A program made the position numbers and the translations under genes. The notes under the pieces were generated by a model. The model saw only the letters and a list, made by a program, of their open reading frames with translations. It ran no database searches and was not told the origin of the DNA. This document shows positions 34,714 to 44,850 of a stretch of 64,000 bases of DNA, piece after piece (the stretch's first letter is position 1; each line of letters starts with the position of its first letter). Source of the stretch: Hymenoscyphus infarciens (lineage: Eukaryota; Ascomycota; Leotiomycetes; Helotiales; Helotiaceae). The DNA lies in NCBI GenBank assembly GCA_001414345.1, contig LLCB01000001.1:744001-808000 (forward strand), given 5' to 3'.

Positions 34714-36796
34714 ATGAACAATCCCGCACAGGGTGGGCAATTCCCTCCAGGCCAAGGTCAAGGCCAGCCTGGAGGAGCGCAACAGCAGCAGAACCAACAA
34801 AGGCGACCGCAACAGATCATCCTCTACAAACCCGAGCAGATGCGAAACCTGCCCGAACAATTTGCAAACGAAAAGACAAAGTGGGAAAACGGTCTGAGAC
34901 AACTCTGGACCATACACGATAACCACGCCGAAGGTACTCAGCAGCACGCTGATGCGAAACGAAAGATATTCGAGTTCTCCAAAACTTTGACCGCAAAGAT
35001 GCAGGCATACCGAATGGCCCAACAACAGAAGCAACAGGCTCAGCAGGGAGGAGGAGCTGGAGGAGCTGGTCCGGGAGGAGCACCGCAGGCTCAAGGACAG
35101 ACTCAAGGAGGAGAGGGCAGCGCATCTGGACCTGGTGGACCTGGTGGACCAACTGCCGAGCAACAGCAGAGAGCCAAAAGCTCGCAGGTTTCTGCCAAAG
35201 TTATGGATCATGTCAGCAAATTTCCATACGTTCTGCCACCCACCGTCACCGCAGGAACTCCAGAGGCGGCCAAATGGATCAGCGATGCAAAGCAGAGATA
35301 TCTCAAGGGACTGGTGGCGATGGAAGGAGCGACTGCACGACTGGCTGCGATGGATGCTATGACCTTGAGAAGAAAGGAAGAAGGCAAGCCATTTACAGAT
35401 GAGGAGGCCAAGGAATTCAAGGAGAAGAAGGAGCAGTTTACCAAGACCCATGCCGAAGCAAAGCAATTCGTTGACAACTTTCGCAATCAGCAAAAGGCCG
35501 CTCAACCTCAAAACCAAAATGCAAACCAGCATGCGAATCAACCACCGGCTGGCGGAAACATCAATCCAAACAATGGACAAAATGCTGCCGCTCCGACTCG
35601 ACCCCAGTTGAATCCTCAGCAACAAGCACCCAATCCAGCAATGCAAGGTGCTCAAGCTGTTAATGCTGCCATCGAAGCCGCCAAAAACCAACAAATGGGT
35701 GTTTCTCGTCCTATGCCACATAATACCCAAGTTTCTCAACCCCACCAGATGCCACCTCAGGTCGCTCCTTCCCAACCGCAACAGGTTCCGCAAAATTCTA
35801 ATATCAAGACCGAGTCAGGCCTTCCTCCTCCAATTAATACTTCCATCAACCAGATGCAAACCTCCCGGCCTATGCAAAACTCACCATTAACTGCTGGCGG
35901 CCATCCTCAGTCCGGACACCCTCAATCAGCAGGAATCCCCCAAGCCGCAACATCTCAACAGCAAAACCAGCCACGAGCACTCACCCACTCGGCGGCCCTC
36001 TCTCAAGCAGCAAGAAGCTACTCCAGCGGTAACACAGCACAATCCGCACCTCAAGTCATGGGTCACTCACATCCTTCCGCCACCCAACGGGATCCTCAAA
36101 ATGTCATTACCAACAAGATGCCCATTCCCAAGCACCTCCCTGAACGAGCAACTGCTCCTCCTCAACCGGTTGCCATCAACCAGGCGAGACCCACGTACTC
36201 TGGGGGACCGAGTAATGTGGGAAACGGGGTTATGTCGCAGCCTGTTCTTCCCAAGGCGCCGGGGTATAATATGAGTGGTGAGGGGGATCGGGTGATGAGT
36301 CGGAAGAAGTTGGATGAGCTTGTCAAGCAGGTTACGGGGGGTGGGAATGGGGATGCTCCTAGTTTGACGCCAGAGGTTGAGGAGGTGTGTATTTTCTTTT
36401 TCTTTCCTCACTTTTACCTACCTTTCACTTTCAATTTCCCCTCCTCGCCTTTGCCACCCCAAATCCCATACCCCCCTCCAATTCCATACCCCATACCCCT
36501 TACGTCTCATAAACCCCTCGGCTAACATGATTCTCTAGTCAATGCTAACAGTAGCCGACACCTTCGTCGATCAAGTCCTCCACGCCGCTTGCAAAGTCGC
36601 CAAGGAACGCGGCTCCAAGGCTTTAGAAATTCGCGATATCCAACTCACCCTTGAGCGAGGGTATAATATCAGAATCCCGGGTTATGCGAGTGATGAGATT
36701 CGAACGGTCAAGAAGATCCAGCCGGCTACGCAGTGGATTAATAAGATGAGTGCTGTTCAAGCTTCGAAGGTTACGGGGGGGAAGAGTAGTGATTAG
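34714..36796 (+). CDS. TAF12: Transcription initiation factor TFIID/SAGA subunit 12 (Taf12)
   Basis: Exons 34714-36384 and 36539-36796 flank a 154 bp intron (GTGTGT donor, GCTAAC branch site, CTCTAG acceptor, phase 0), giving 642 residues. The last about 100 residues form the TAF12 histone fold: [13 protein letters not shown], then LTPEVEE across the splice, then [20 protein letters not shown], then the α3 part [20 protein letters not shown] and a conserved tail [13 protein letters not shown]. The long N-terminus is Gln/Pro/Gly/Asn-rich with one ordered part (about residues 30-160), as in fungal Taf12. Taf12 pairs with Taf4 in TFIID and with Ada1 in SAGA through its histone fold. The 3' flank is the source-like copy of a tandem duplication whose other copies carry RIP-type changes. 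Confidence 0.94.
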
Positions 36797-37120
36797 ATGG
36801 GGATGTCTGGGCATGGATGAGGGTGAGGGAGGTGAAGGGAGTGGGTAATGGGGGGAAGGGGAGTTAAATGATGGAGGGGAGTTGCATGGACTTTTTTCGT
36901 CTTTGGCGTTTTACGGGAATCAATCGATCATGGGATGGATGGATGGATGAGTCTACTTTTCGTTGATGATACTCTAGGCGTTTTTTGCGAAGCATTGGGC
37001 ACTCTCTCACTACTTTGATGGGCGGGGGAAAGAAAGAAAGAAAGAAAGAAATGGCTACTTTTTTTTGTTGGGTGGATGGATGTATGTATGATGGGCATGG
37101 TATGGGCGTGGGCATGGTAT
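36797..37120. other. TAF12 3' flank with simple repeats
   Basis: Contains a GGAT tetranucleotide run (about 36930-36948) and five GAAA units (about 37030-37050). Presumed 3' UTR and terminator region. No gene seen. Confidence 0.6.
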
Positions 37121-37500
37121 TGCATGGAGGAAAGAAAATCTCTTTAATTGAGAAACTGAGCCAGCCGTCTTTTTTTTTCTTCTTCTTTTTCTTTTTCCTT
37201 TGTTTGTTTATACTGTATACAAAGTTAGTTACCCCTTTCCTAGCTGGCAAGTGGCGGATGGTGGATTAACTAATACTAAATATATAAATGTGAGGATTGA
37301 AATTGAAAATTGAAAATTGACATTGTATAGCGTTTTTACTTCCTATATACGTAATACTTATTATCTGATTTCTTATCTCTAGAATTAGCTAGTAGGTAGT
37401 TGCGTTAGCTAGTAGGTAGTTGTAAACAAGACTCTAGTCTTTAGCTTTATAGAGGTAAGAGGATAGAAGGCGAGAGAGTAGAAGAGAGAGAGAAGAAGAG

Positions 37501-37532
<32 letters not shown>

Positions 37533-37680
37533 AGAAGAGAGAGAAAAAGAGAGAGAGAAGAAGAGAGAGAGAAGAAGAGAGAGAGAAGAAGAGAGAAGAA
37601 GAGAGAGAGAAGAGAGAGAAAAAGAGAAAGAGAAGAGAGAGAGAAAGAGAGGAAGAGAGAGAGGAAGAGAGAGTAGAAGA
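37121..37680. repeat. Tandem duplicated unit, copy A (least mutated), ending in a GA tract
   Basis: From GAAAATCTCTTTAATTGAG the unit runs through a CT-rich tract, TTTGTTTGTTTATACTGTAT, CTAATACTAAATATATAAAT, TAGCTAGTAGGTAGTTGCGT (twice here) and GACTCTAGTCTTTAGC, to a polypurine (GA)n tract at about 37452-37680. Two more copies follow at 37681 and 38488. Against them this copy keeps C and G where they have T and A. Confidence 0.85.
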
Positions 37681-38294
37681 AAATCTTTTTAACTTAAGAA
37701 ACTAAGCTAGCCTTCTTTTTTCTTCTTCTTCTTCTTCTTCTTTTTCTTCTTTTTCTTCTTCTTCTTCTTCTTCTTCTTTTTCTTTTTTTTCTTTTTTTTC
37801 TTTTTTTCCTTTGTTTATTTATACTATATATAAAGTTAGTTACCTCTTTCTTAGCTAGTAAGTAATAGATAGTGGATTAACTAATAGTAGATTAACTAAT
37901 AGTGGATTAACTAATAGTAGATTAACTAATTATAGATTATCTAATTATAAGAGCGCTAAACTAATACTAAATATATAAATATATAAATATAATAATTAAA
38001 ATTAAAAATTGAAAATTGAAAATTAAAAATTAAAATTATATAGTGTTTTTCTTTCTTATATACGTAATACTTATTATCTGATTTCTTATCTTTATAATTA
38101 GCTAGTAGGTAGTTGCATTAGCTAGTAGGTAGTTGCGTTAGCTAGTAGGTAGTTACGTTAGCTAGTAGGTAGTTGCGTTAGCTAGTAGGTAGTTGTAAAT
38201 AAGACTCTAGTCTTTAGCTTTATAGAGGTAAGAGAATAGAAGGCGAGAGAGTAGAAGGCGAGAGAAGAAGAGAGAGGAAGAGAGAGAGAGAGGA

Positions 38295-38338
<44 letters not shown>

Positions 38339-38487
38339 GAAGAGAGAGAGAGGAAGAGAGAGAGAGAGAGAGAATAGAAGACGAGAGAGAGAGAGAGAGA
38401 GAGAGAGGAAGAGAGAGAGAGAAAGAGAGAGAGAAGAAGAGAGAGAGTAAAAGAGAGAGAGGAAGAGAGAGAAGAAGGCGAGAAAAA
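37681..38487. repeat. Tandem duplicated unit, copy B, with RIP-type transitions
   Basis: Same order of blocks as copy A. Examples of change: GTTTGTTTATACTGTATACA becomes GTTTATTTATACTATATATA, and CCTAGCTGGCAAGTGGCGGA becomes TTAGCTAGTAAGTAATAGA. Nearly all differences are C-to-T or G-to-A. A TAGTGGATTAACTAA unit is amplified four times, TAGCTAGTAGGTAGTTGCG is amplified five times, and a GA tract again ends the copy (about 38228-38487). Confidence 0.85.
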
Positions 38488-38705
38488 GAAAATCTTTTTA
38501 ACTTAAGAAACTAAGCTAGTCTTTTTTTTTTCTTTTTCTTCTTTTTTTTCTTTCTTTTCTTTATTTATTTATATTATATATAAAATTAGTTACCTCTTTC
38601 CTAGCTAGTAAGTAATAGATAGTAGATTAACTAATAGTAGATTAACTAATAGTAGATTAACTAATAGTGAATTATCTAATTATAGATTAATAAGAGGGCC
38701 TAACT

Positions 38706-39069
38706 TGTGACGTTATGCCGTCCTGTATAGCCGAGATTATATAGTATATACTGTATATATAAGGTTTTAGCTGTTGTTGTTTTATATTATCTAATTTAGG
38801 AAGGTTATATACGTCTATACGTCTGTCTAGACCTTTAGACATACTTCGTAGGGTTCGAGCTTTCGTATTAGCCGACGTATATCGTTGTTCGGTTTCGTAC
38901 CTCTTTTATACTATCCGAAACCTCTTATATATAGTAGTCTACTCCTAGAGTTAGAAAAGGCTAGTTTAGCCTTTTCTTCTATATTAGAGCCTAGTATTTA
39001 TATACGTTATTCTACTAAACGTACTCCTATATACCTCTTCTATAGTTATATATATTTCGTACTATTATA
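38706..39069 (+). repeat. Left LTR of the 3.3 kb element
   Basis: 364 bp, starting TGTGACGTTATGCCGTCC and ending GTACTATTATA. It contains most of a 79-codon frame (38885-39124, MFGFVPLLYYPKPLIYSSLL) that reappears in the right LTR; shared ancestry of the LTRs explains this and it need not be a gene. Confidence 0.9.
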
Positions 39070-39407
39070 TAAAAAGGCTAAACTCTTCTTCGCCGGTGAC
39101 AGTATAAATAATATCTCTTTTTAAGCACGTTAACACACCTCTTTCGTTTCAAGCTTGAATTAGATTAGTTGCTAAGGACAACCTTAAATAGCTGGGTAAT
39201 CAGAGACTACCTGGACGGCTAGTAACACCAGGGTTTAGTATCTGTATAAACAGCTAGTAAAAATCGTATTATAGACACGTTAAGGAAAGCGAGATACGCT
39301 AAGTGTCTTTGAGGCTTCTAATAACCCTAGGATCGGTGAATAAGTCGATATAGTCATCGCGAAGGCTTCTGAACCTAACCTTACCCCCCCTCTAAATCGA
39401 TATTAAT

Positions 39408-39840
39408 ATGTCGAATTTCCGAGAAGACCTCAGGTCTCTCTCCGAATCAGTTCTGCCACGAGGCGTCGAGCGACAACCCCCTTCCAGGGCCACCCCTCCT
39501 GCCGAAAGACACCTTTCTGAAAGCTGCCTAAATAGCACCTGTATACTAAGATCTAGAAGATCCGGACGAAAAAATAGTCAAAGAGACTAGTAGGACTTCT
39601 TAAATATAGACTAGATGCGGTTGGTTGTACAAGCTTTAGAAGCAGAGAATTAAGAAACAAGGAATTAGCTAGCTGAGCTAGAAAGACGGATAAGCGAGCT
39701 TACAATTCAAAGTCAACAAAACACTTCGCCTCCGAACCCTCCCCGATCTAACCCTCTTCTGCTTCCAAGCTCGAATTCAGACCTCTTTTGCTTAAGGGAC
39801 ACCGCTGCCCCTGATGCCTTCCTACCACTTCCCAACCCTT
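39408..39840 (+). pseudogene. Gag-like N-terminus of the 3.3 kb LTR element, broken
   Basis: The frame opens MSNFREDLRSLSESVLPRGV and runs 60 codons to a TAG at 39588. Beyond it, a coiled-coil-like stretch (about 39630-39720: EAEN, AELERRI, SELTIQSQ) and a Ser/Pro/Leu-rich stretch can be read in one frame across TAG or TAA codons. Disrupting stops at former Gln/Trp codons fit RIP. No zinc knuckle was found. Confidence 0.55.
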
Positions 39841-40469
39841 GAATCGGATACGAATCGGATACGAATCTGTTAAAATACGCTTTCTATTAGAACGAAACTT
39901 AGAAGCGAGCTCTTAGCTAAGTTATCGCTATTAATCCTAACTAAACATCATCTAACTCTACACTTTTCCTTTAAAAATACCTCTACTAGCGAACATTCAA
40001 AAGACTACGGTTATAGACTAAGTCCTAGCCGCCGGTACAAAGGTTGAAAGAGATAGAAGTGGAATTAAGAAGAAGATTATGCTAAAGAAACGTTTGCTTT
40101 TCAAGTACAGCCATACTCGGAGAGAATAGCAACAGTTCTTTCATATATAGGACAAGATTACACCTTAGCTCTGAAACCCGTCTACTACGCTTAAGAGACG
40201 CTAGAATTACAACTTTACTAAAATAGTAAACAATCTTTTAGCTATAGATAAGGAGACACGTTAAAACGCTAAGTTACTTATAATCAGCACTCCGGTTTAA
40301 AAGAATACCCCTCTATCTAGCTCCAAGCTCCCCACGATATAACAGCAACTCTTCTTTAAAATTAGAAGATGATAATTAAGTCCTTAAGTACCCCGAAGGG
40401 AACGAGGTGGCCTATAGGCTTGAGTAATATAGTTTCATACGACTAGACATCTAAACTTAGATGCTACTA

Positions 40470-41300
40470 TATCTGTAACTGTCCCTTTGTTATCCTGGAC
40501 TTTGGATAACATTTTTAACTTTGACAAATTCGGCAACAACTTCGCCTTTAACTAGCTGAAACTACACCTTTTATTATCCTAAACTTCGGACAGCATTTTC
40601 AAATTCGGCTATAACTTCGCTTTTGACTAGCTGAAACTACCCCTTTTATTGTCTTGAACTTTGGACAGCGAAACTCTAACAACTTCGGAAATAACTTCGC
40701 CTTTGACCACCCAAAACTACCCCTTTTGTTATCCTAAACTTCAGACAACAATTTTAACTTCGATAACTCAGCTATAACTTCGCCTTTAAACAGCCGAAAC
40801 CTTACCGACTCTGGCAAGGAGTCTTTCTTACTTTTATTACTTTCTTTCACTTCTGGCTAGGCTAGAAGTCCTTTTTTCATTTAAACTTTTTAAATCGGAT
40901 ACGAATCGGTACGCTCTCGAAAGGATAGTGACCTCTTAGCTAAGTTATTACTGTCATCTACAACATTATCGATTTTTCGGTTCCAACTTTACTCTAAACT
41001 TTTTCAGACCCACACTCTTTTTTTTTCATTCGAATTCGAATCAGATACGAATCAGTACGCTCTCGAAGTAAGCTCTTAACTAAGTTATCACTGCCTCTTA
41101 ACTAAACGACTTCCGACTCTACTCTAAATTTGCCTCCAACTATTCTAAACTTTTTCTTTCCTACTTTCTTTCACTTCTAGCCAGGCCAGAAGTTCTTTTT
41201 TCATTCGAATTTGAATCGGATGCGAATCGGTATACCCTCGAAGTAAACTCATAGCTAAGACATCACTACCACCTACAACGTTACCTCTTAATGTTCGCTT
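40470..41300. repeat. Two sets of tandem repeats inside the 3.3 kb LTR element
   Basis: Set 1 (about 40480-40800): four units of about 75-85 bp built around CCTTTTATTATCCTAAACTT, a GGACAGC(A) part and CTTCGCCTTTAACTAGC. Set 2 (about 40890-41300): three units of about 145-175 bp sharing GAATCGGATACGAATCGGTA, CTCTCGAA and TAGCTAAGTTATCACT, with a partial further unit near 39841. These occupy the position where pol would lie in a full element. Confidence 0.78.
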
Positions 41301-41670
41301 CCGACTCTACTTTAAACTTTTTTCTAACTTTACTTTAAACTTTCTCCGACCTACTAGACAGATCAGACTACACTCTTTTCGCGAATGCTTGCTTTTAATA
41401 TAGAAGGATTGAAAACGAAGTCTCTTTTGTAAGTATCTACGAATTAGGTCGGTTACGATTCGGAACCCAAAACCGACATCTCGTCTCGCCTATAATATTA
41501 TAATAAACAAAGCATCTATAAACCCGGGTTAGCTACGATTTAGACCCTAACCTTCTCGCTTATAATAAAATTAATAAAATACGATAAATACAACACTTAT
41601 ACTATCTCGATTCAGCTCTAAATAATAAGATAGATAGACTCAAAGACGAGTCTTTTTCAAGGGAGAGAGA

Positions 41671-42034
41671 TATAATAGTATACCGTCCTATATAGCCGAG
41701 ATTATATAGTATATGCCGTATATATAAGGTTTCAGCTGTTGTTATTTTATATTATCTAATTTAGGAAGGTTACGTACGTTCGTACGTCTGTCTAGACCTT
41801 TAGACGTACTTCGTAGGGTTCGAGCTTTCGTATTAGCCGACGTATGTCGTTGTTCGGTTTCGTACCTCTTTTGTACTATCTGAAACCTCTTATATATAGC
41901 AGCCTACTCCTAGAGTTAGAAAAGGCTAGTTTAGCCTTTTCTTCTATATTAGAGCCTAGTATTTACATACGTTATTCTGCTAAACGCACTCCTATATACC
42001 TCTTCTATAGTTGTATATATTTCGTGCTATTATA
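41671..42034 (+). repeat. Right LTR of the 3.3 kb element
   Basis: 364 bp, starting TATAATAGTATACCGTCC and ending GTGCTATTATA, directly after the polypurine tract. The start differs from the left LTR mainly by G-to-A and C-to-T changes. It contains a 65-codon version of the LTR frame (41844-42041). Confidence 0.9.
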
Positions 42035-42211
42035 TAACTAATACTAAATATATAAATATAATAATTAAAATTAAAATTTAAAATTATATAACGTTTTTCT
42101 TTCTTATATACGTAATACTTATTACCTGATTTCTTAACTCTAGAATTAGCTAGTAGGTAGTTATAAATAAGACTCTAGTCTTTAGCTTTATAGAGATAAG
42201 AGAATAGAAAG

Positions 42212-42735
42212 CAGTGTTTTAGCTTTCCCCGTCTTAGTTAGCCTAGTACTTAGGATAGAATAAGCTACTTACCTAGGTAAGAATAGAAGAGGCTAGGCTA
42301 GATTAGGATTAAGACTAGGCTAAGTTTAGTAGGTTAGGTACTTTAACTAGGATAGGAGTAGCTAGGTAGATAAAAAAAGGAGGCTAGGCTAGAGTAGGAT
42401 TAGGAAAGTAACCCTCTAATTAGAACCTAGACCTGCTTTCTAGATATTAAGCGAAATTAGTAACTTAGACCCTCTTTTCTACCTACCTTCTAGATATTAA
42501 GTAAAATTAGAGCTGCCTTCTAGGCTTTAAGCGAAATTAAGTAGCCTAACTCTTCCTATTCTAGCCTCTCTATTTAGTAAGGAAAGGTAAGTAAGTACTA
42601 TAGAATAGGAGTAGCTAGGAAAGCTAGAATTTAAGAATAGAAGAAGGCGGGATAGCCTTAAAATAGAGGTAGAAGAGAGAAGAAGCGTCGAGGTAGAATA
42701 GAATAATAGATTAGGCGGGGAAACCTAAAACACTA
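42212..42735. mobile_element. hAT-like non-autonomous element (524 bp)
   Basis: The left end CAGTGTTTTAGCTTTCCCCG and right end CGGGGAAACCTAAAACACTA form an inverted repeat of about 20 bp. Flanks ATAGAAAG (42204-42211) and ATAGAAGG (42736-42743) match at 7 of 8 positions, as an 8 bp hAT target duplication would, and the uninterrupted target AGAATAGAAGGCGAGAGA is seen in copies A/B. Inside are several subterminal GGCTAGGCTAGA(T/G)TAGGA and TTCTAGATATTAAG(C/T)(G/A)AAATTAG repeats of the kind hAT transposases bind. No coding region. Confidence 0.8.
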
Positions 42736-42770
42736 ATAGAAGGCGAGAGAGAGGAAGAGAGAGAGAGAGA

Positions 42771-42976
42771 ATTCAAGTTATAAAAAAAAACAACTTATAG
42801 AAAGTAATAACTTTATAACTTACACTTTACGATTTCTTCTTTGCGATTTCGTTATACTAACTTTAGAGCGTATTTAGAAGACTATAGATATTAAGGAGAT
42901 AGGTTTTTAAGTACTTAGAAATAGACTTTAAAGAATAGAAGTAAAGAGTTTATATAGCTAGTAAGTGAGTGAGTAA
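42771..42976. other. Fragment related to the end of the element at 51.4-52.2 kb
   Basis: Read on the minus strand, the sequence around 42770-42850 (CGAAATCGCAAAGAAGAAAT, TTACGA-like parts, then GA-rich) resembles the left end region at 51450-51560. It may be the remainder of another copy of that element into which the large LTR element inserted. Confidence 0.4.
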
Positions 42977-43454
42977 TATAATAGTACGAAATACACATAA
43001 CTATAGTAGAGGTATATAGAAGTATATATAGTAGAATAGTACTAATACGGAAGAAAACAATAACTATCTCTCTTCTATACCGAACATAAACGTCTATATA
43101 TAAGAGTTCGGAAGCTTCTAAGTTCCGATAACAATAATAACCGAGCCCTGTCTAATATAGCTAATACTAAATAATAAGAGCTGAAAAGCTAAATATATAA
43201 CCTCTGATCCTTTAGAAAGTTAAACATATAATATCTAAATCTTAATCCCTTCTATATATAAATGTCGGACATTAATACCTTCGACACTTCGCTTATATAA
43301 GTATTAGTCATTCGTAATCTCGGCTCTAGGAGTATTAGAGGTATTAGTACTACTTAGAGATATCGGCAGTTTTACGAATACCGACAATTTAAGATAGTAC
43401 TATTATATAATAATCTAGCTATTATATAATAATCTAAGATAGTATACTATTATA
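42977..43454 (-). repeat. 3' LTR of the 8.1 kb element
   Basis: 478 bp; matches 50547-51041 along its whole length, with a roughly 20 bp indel near 43055 (the right LTR has an extra ACGTATATAGATACTAGGT-like part) and many transitions. It keeps more C and G than the other LTR (for example GAGTTCGGAAGC against GAGTTTAGAAGC). Confidence 0.9.
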
Positions 43455-44099
43455 TCCCTTCTCTTTTAAAAAGACTCGTCCTAAGTCTTTAGTAGTTAAT
43501 TAATATAGTATTAAGTCGATTAGAGTATTATTTATCTTTTTATTATAAAGAATATAATTTATCTTACTATTATAGTATCTAGTAGTTAAGATAGGGTTAG
43601 TAGCTAGTAGTATTATTATTTAAGAGCTAATCGCTCTTTATTTACTACTATATACTATATAATAATAAGATATAAATAGAAGAGAAGCTAATAATTAGCT
43701 AGTAGATAGAAAGTAGTATACTACTATAGAGTTATTATATTCTTACTATTATTATATGTTATAATAGTAATTATTAAGTAATAAATAACAATTATAAAGC
43801 AACAGCTATTATTATAAGTAGTATATTAGTAAGCGACTTTTCTCTAATTCTAACTTCTCTTCTTCTTTTCTTTTTATCTAAATAATATAAATAGTAAGAA
43901 TACCTTTTAATTAGATATATTCTTATATACTAACTTATCTCCTAGAATATATATATATATTATATATATATATATAAAAGTAAGTTCTTCTCTTCTTAAT
44001 TAGACCTGATTTAAGGCTAATCTAATATAGTAAAATACCTCTTCTATATCCTCCTAGTACGCTTCTAGCTACTTACCGAGTCTACTACGTTTAATACCT

Positions 44100-44850
44100 T
44101 TAAGTAAAATCTTAGAATAGAGATTATATATATGCTTTTAAGAAGCCGAAGTCGAAAAAGTATAGATACTACGTTAAATAGAATACTATATATATCCTAG
44201 TAAGTTTAATCCCGAATATATACTAAATTCGTTCTAACTTAGGTAGTTACTATAGTTTATTAGAAAAGAGTTTAGTAAGCTTTAGCTTAAGAAGGAGAAG
44301 GAAGAGATTAAGAAGGCTACTAAGGCCTTAGATAAGGTATTAGTTATTACTAGTGTAGAGGCACTAAAGAATAGTTTAAAAGTATAGTTCGCTCTCCTAG
44401 AAGAGACTTAGACGCTTTATACTAAGGTTACTATAAGTACCTCTTACTTATTAGAGCGGTTTTAGTTACTAATATTTAATAGTCTTTACGCTATACTATA
44501 GAGAATAAGACCTCTATCTAAACCTAGGTTTAGGTTCTCTTTAAAGCCTACTTAAAAAGTTTATAGGCGTCTCCTCTAAAGCCGGTTATAAGAGGTCGCC
44601 GAGGTAAGAAGCGTGCTCGTAAGAAGGAGGTAGAGGAAGAGCTAATTTAGGCTCTTTACGCTTAAAAGAGTAGAGAGGAGAATAATAAGTTAGAGGAAGG
44701 AGAGGCTACGGCCTAGAGAGAGTTAATAGGTCTTATTTCAGTAGTAACTCAGTCTTAGTTCTTTACTTTATTAATTTCGAATATTCTTACTAGTTAGTGT
44801 TTTATCTTAGGTTTTTATTATAAGTTCCTTATTAAGAGTAACTAGAATTA
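44100..44850 (+). pseudogene. Plus-strand coding-like remnant inside the 8.1 kb element
   Basis: Between the decayed pol region and the 3' LTR, the plus strand is less TA-rich and reads as Lys/Glu-rich protein in pieces: KKEKEEIKKATKALDK near 44291-44340, and GRRGKKRARKKEVEEEL near 44587-44640, interrupted by TAG codons at likely former Gln/Trp positions. The orientation is opposite to gag-pol. It could be an antisense accessory gene of the element or the C-terminal part of a nested DNA-transposon gene. I cannot assign a family. Confidence 0.4.

Larger units (their letters stand above)
38706..42034 (+). mobile_element. Non-autonomous LTR retrotransposon (3329 bp) with intact ends
   Basis: Two direct 364 bp LTRs (38706-39069 and 41671-42034) are flanked by a perfect 5 bp target duplication TAACT (38701-38705 and 42035-42039). 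A polypurine tract AAGGGAGAGAGA lies directly before the right LTR, which sets the plus orientation. After the left LTR comes a leader and then a gag-like start (39408); no protease, reverse transcriptase or integrase is present. Much of the inner part is two sets of tandem repeats. The leader and LTR ends match those of the larger minus-strand element at 42977-51041, so this looks like a deletion derivative that would depend on the larger one's proteins. It is less RIP-mutated than its relative. Confidence 0.9.
38488..42770. repeat. Tandem duplicated unit, copy C, interrupted by two insertions
   Basis: Copy C starts at AAATCTTTTTAACTTAAG and runs to 38705, where the LTR element 38706-42034 splits it. 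It resumes with TAACTAATACTAAATATATA at 42035, passes TAGCTAGTAGGTAGTT and GACTCTAGTCTTTAGC, is split again by the hAT-like element 42212-42735, and resumes with ATAGAAGGCGAGAGAGAGGA up to about 42770. Removing the two insertions restores the block order of copies A and B. Confidence 0.82.

Noticed and set aside
34660..35793. 377-codon minus-strand frame
   Set aside because: It is the antisense shadow of the Gln-rich TAF12 N-terminus (Leu/Ser/Cys-rich translation) and has no splice or family support.
38840..38870. GGGTTCGAGCTTTC in the LTR resembling a tRNA B box
   Set aside because: It occurs in both LTRs with no clover-leaf pairing around it, and is part of the LTR sequence.
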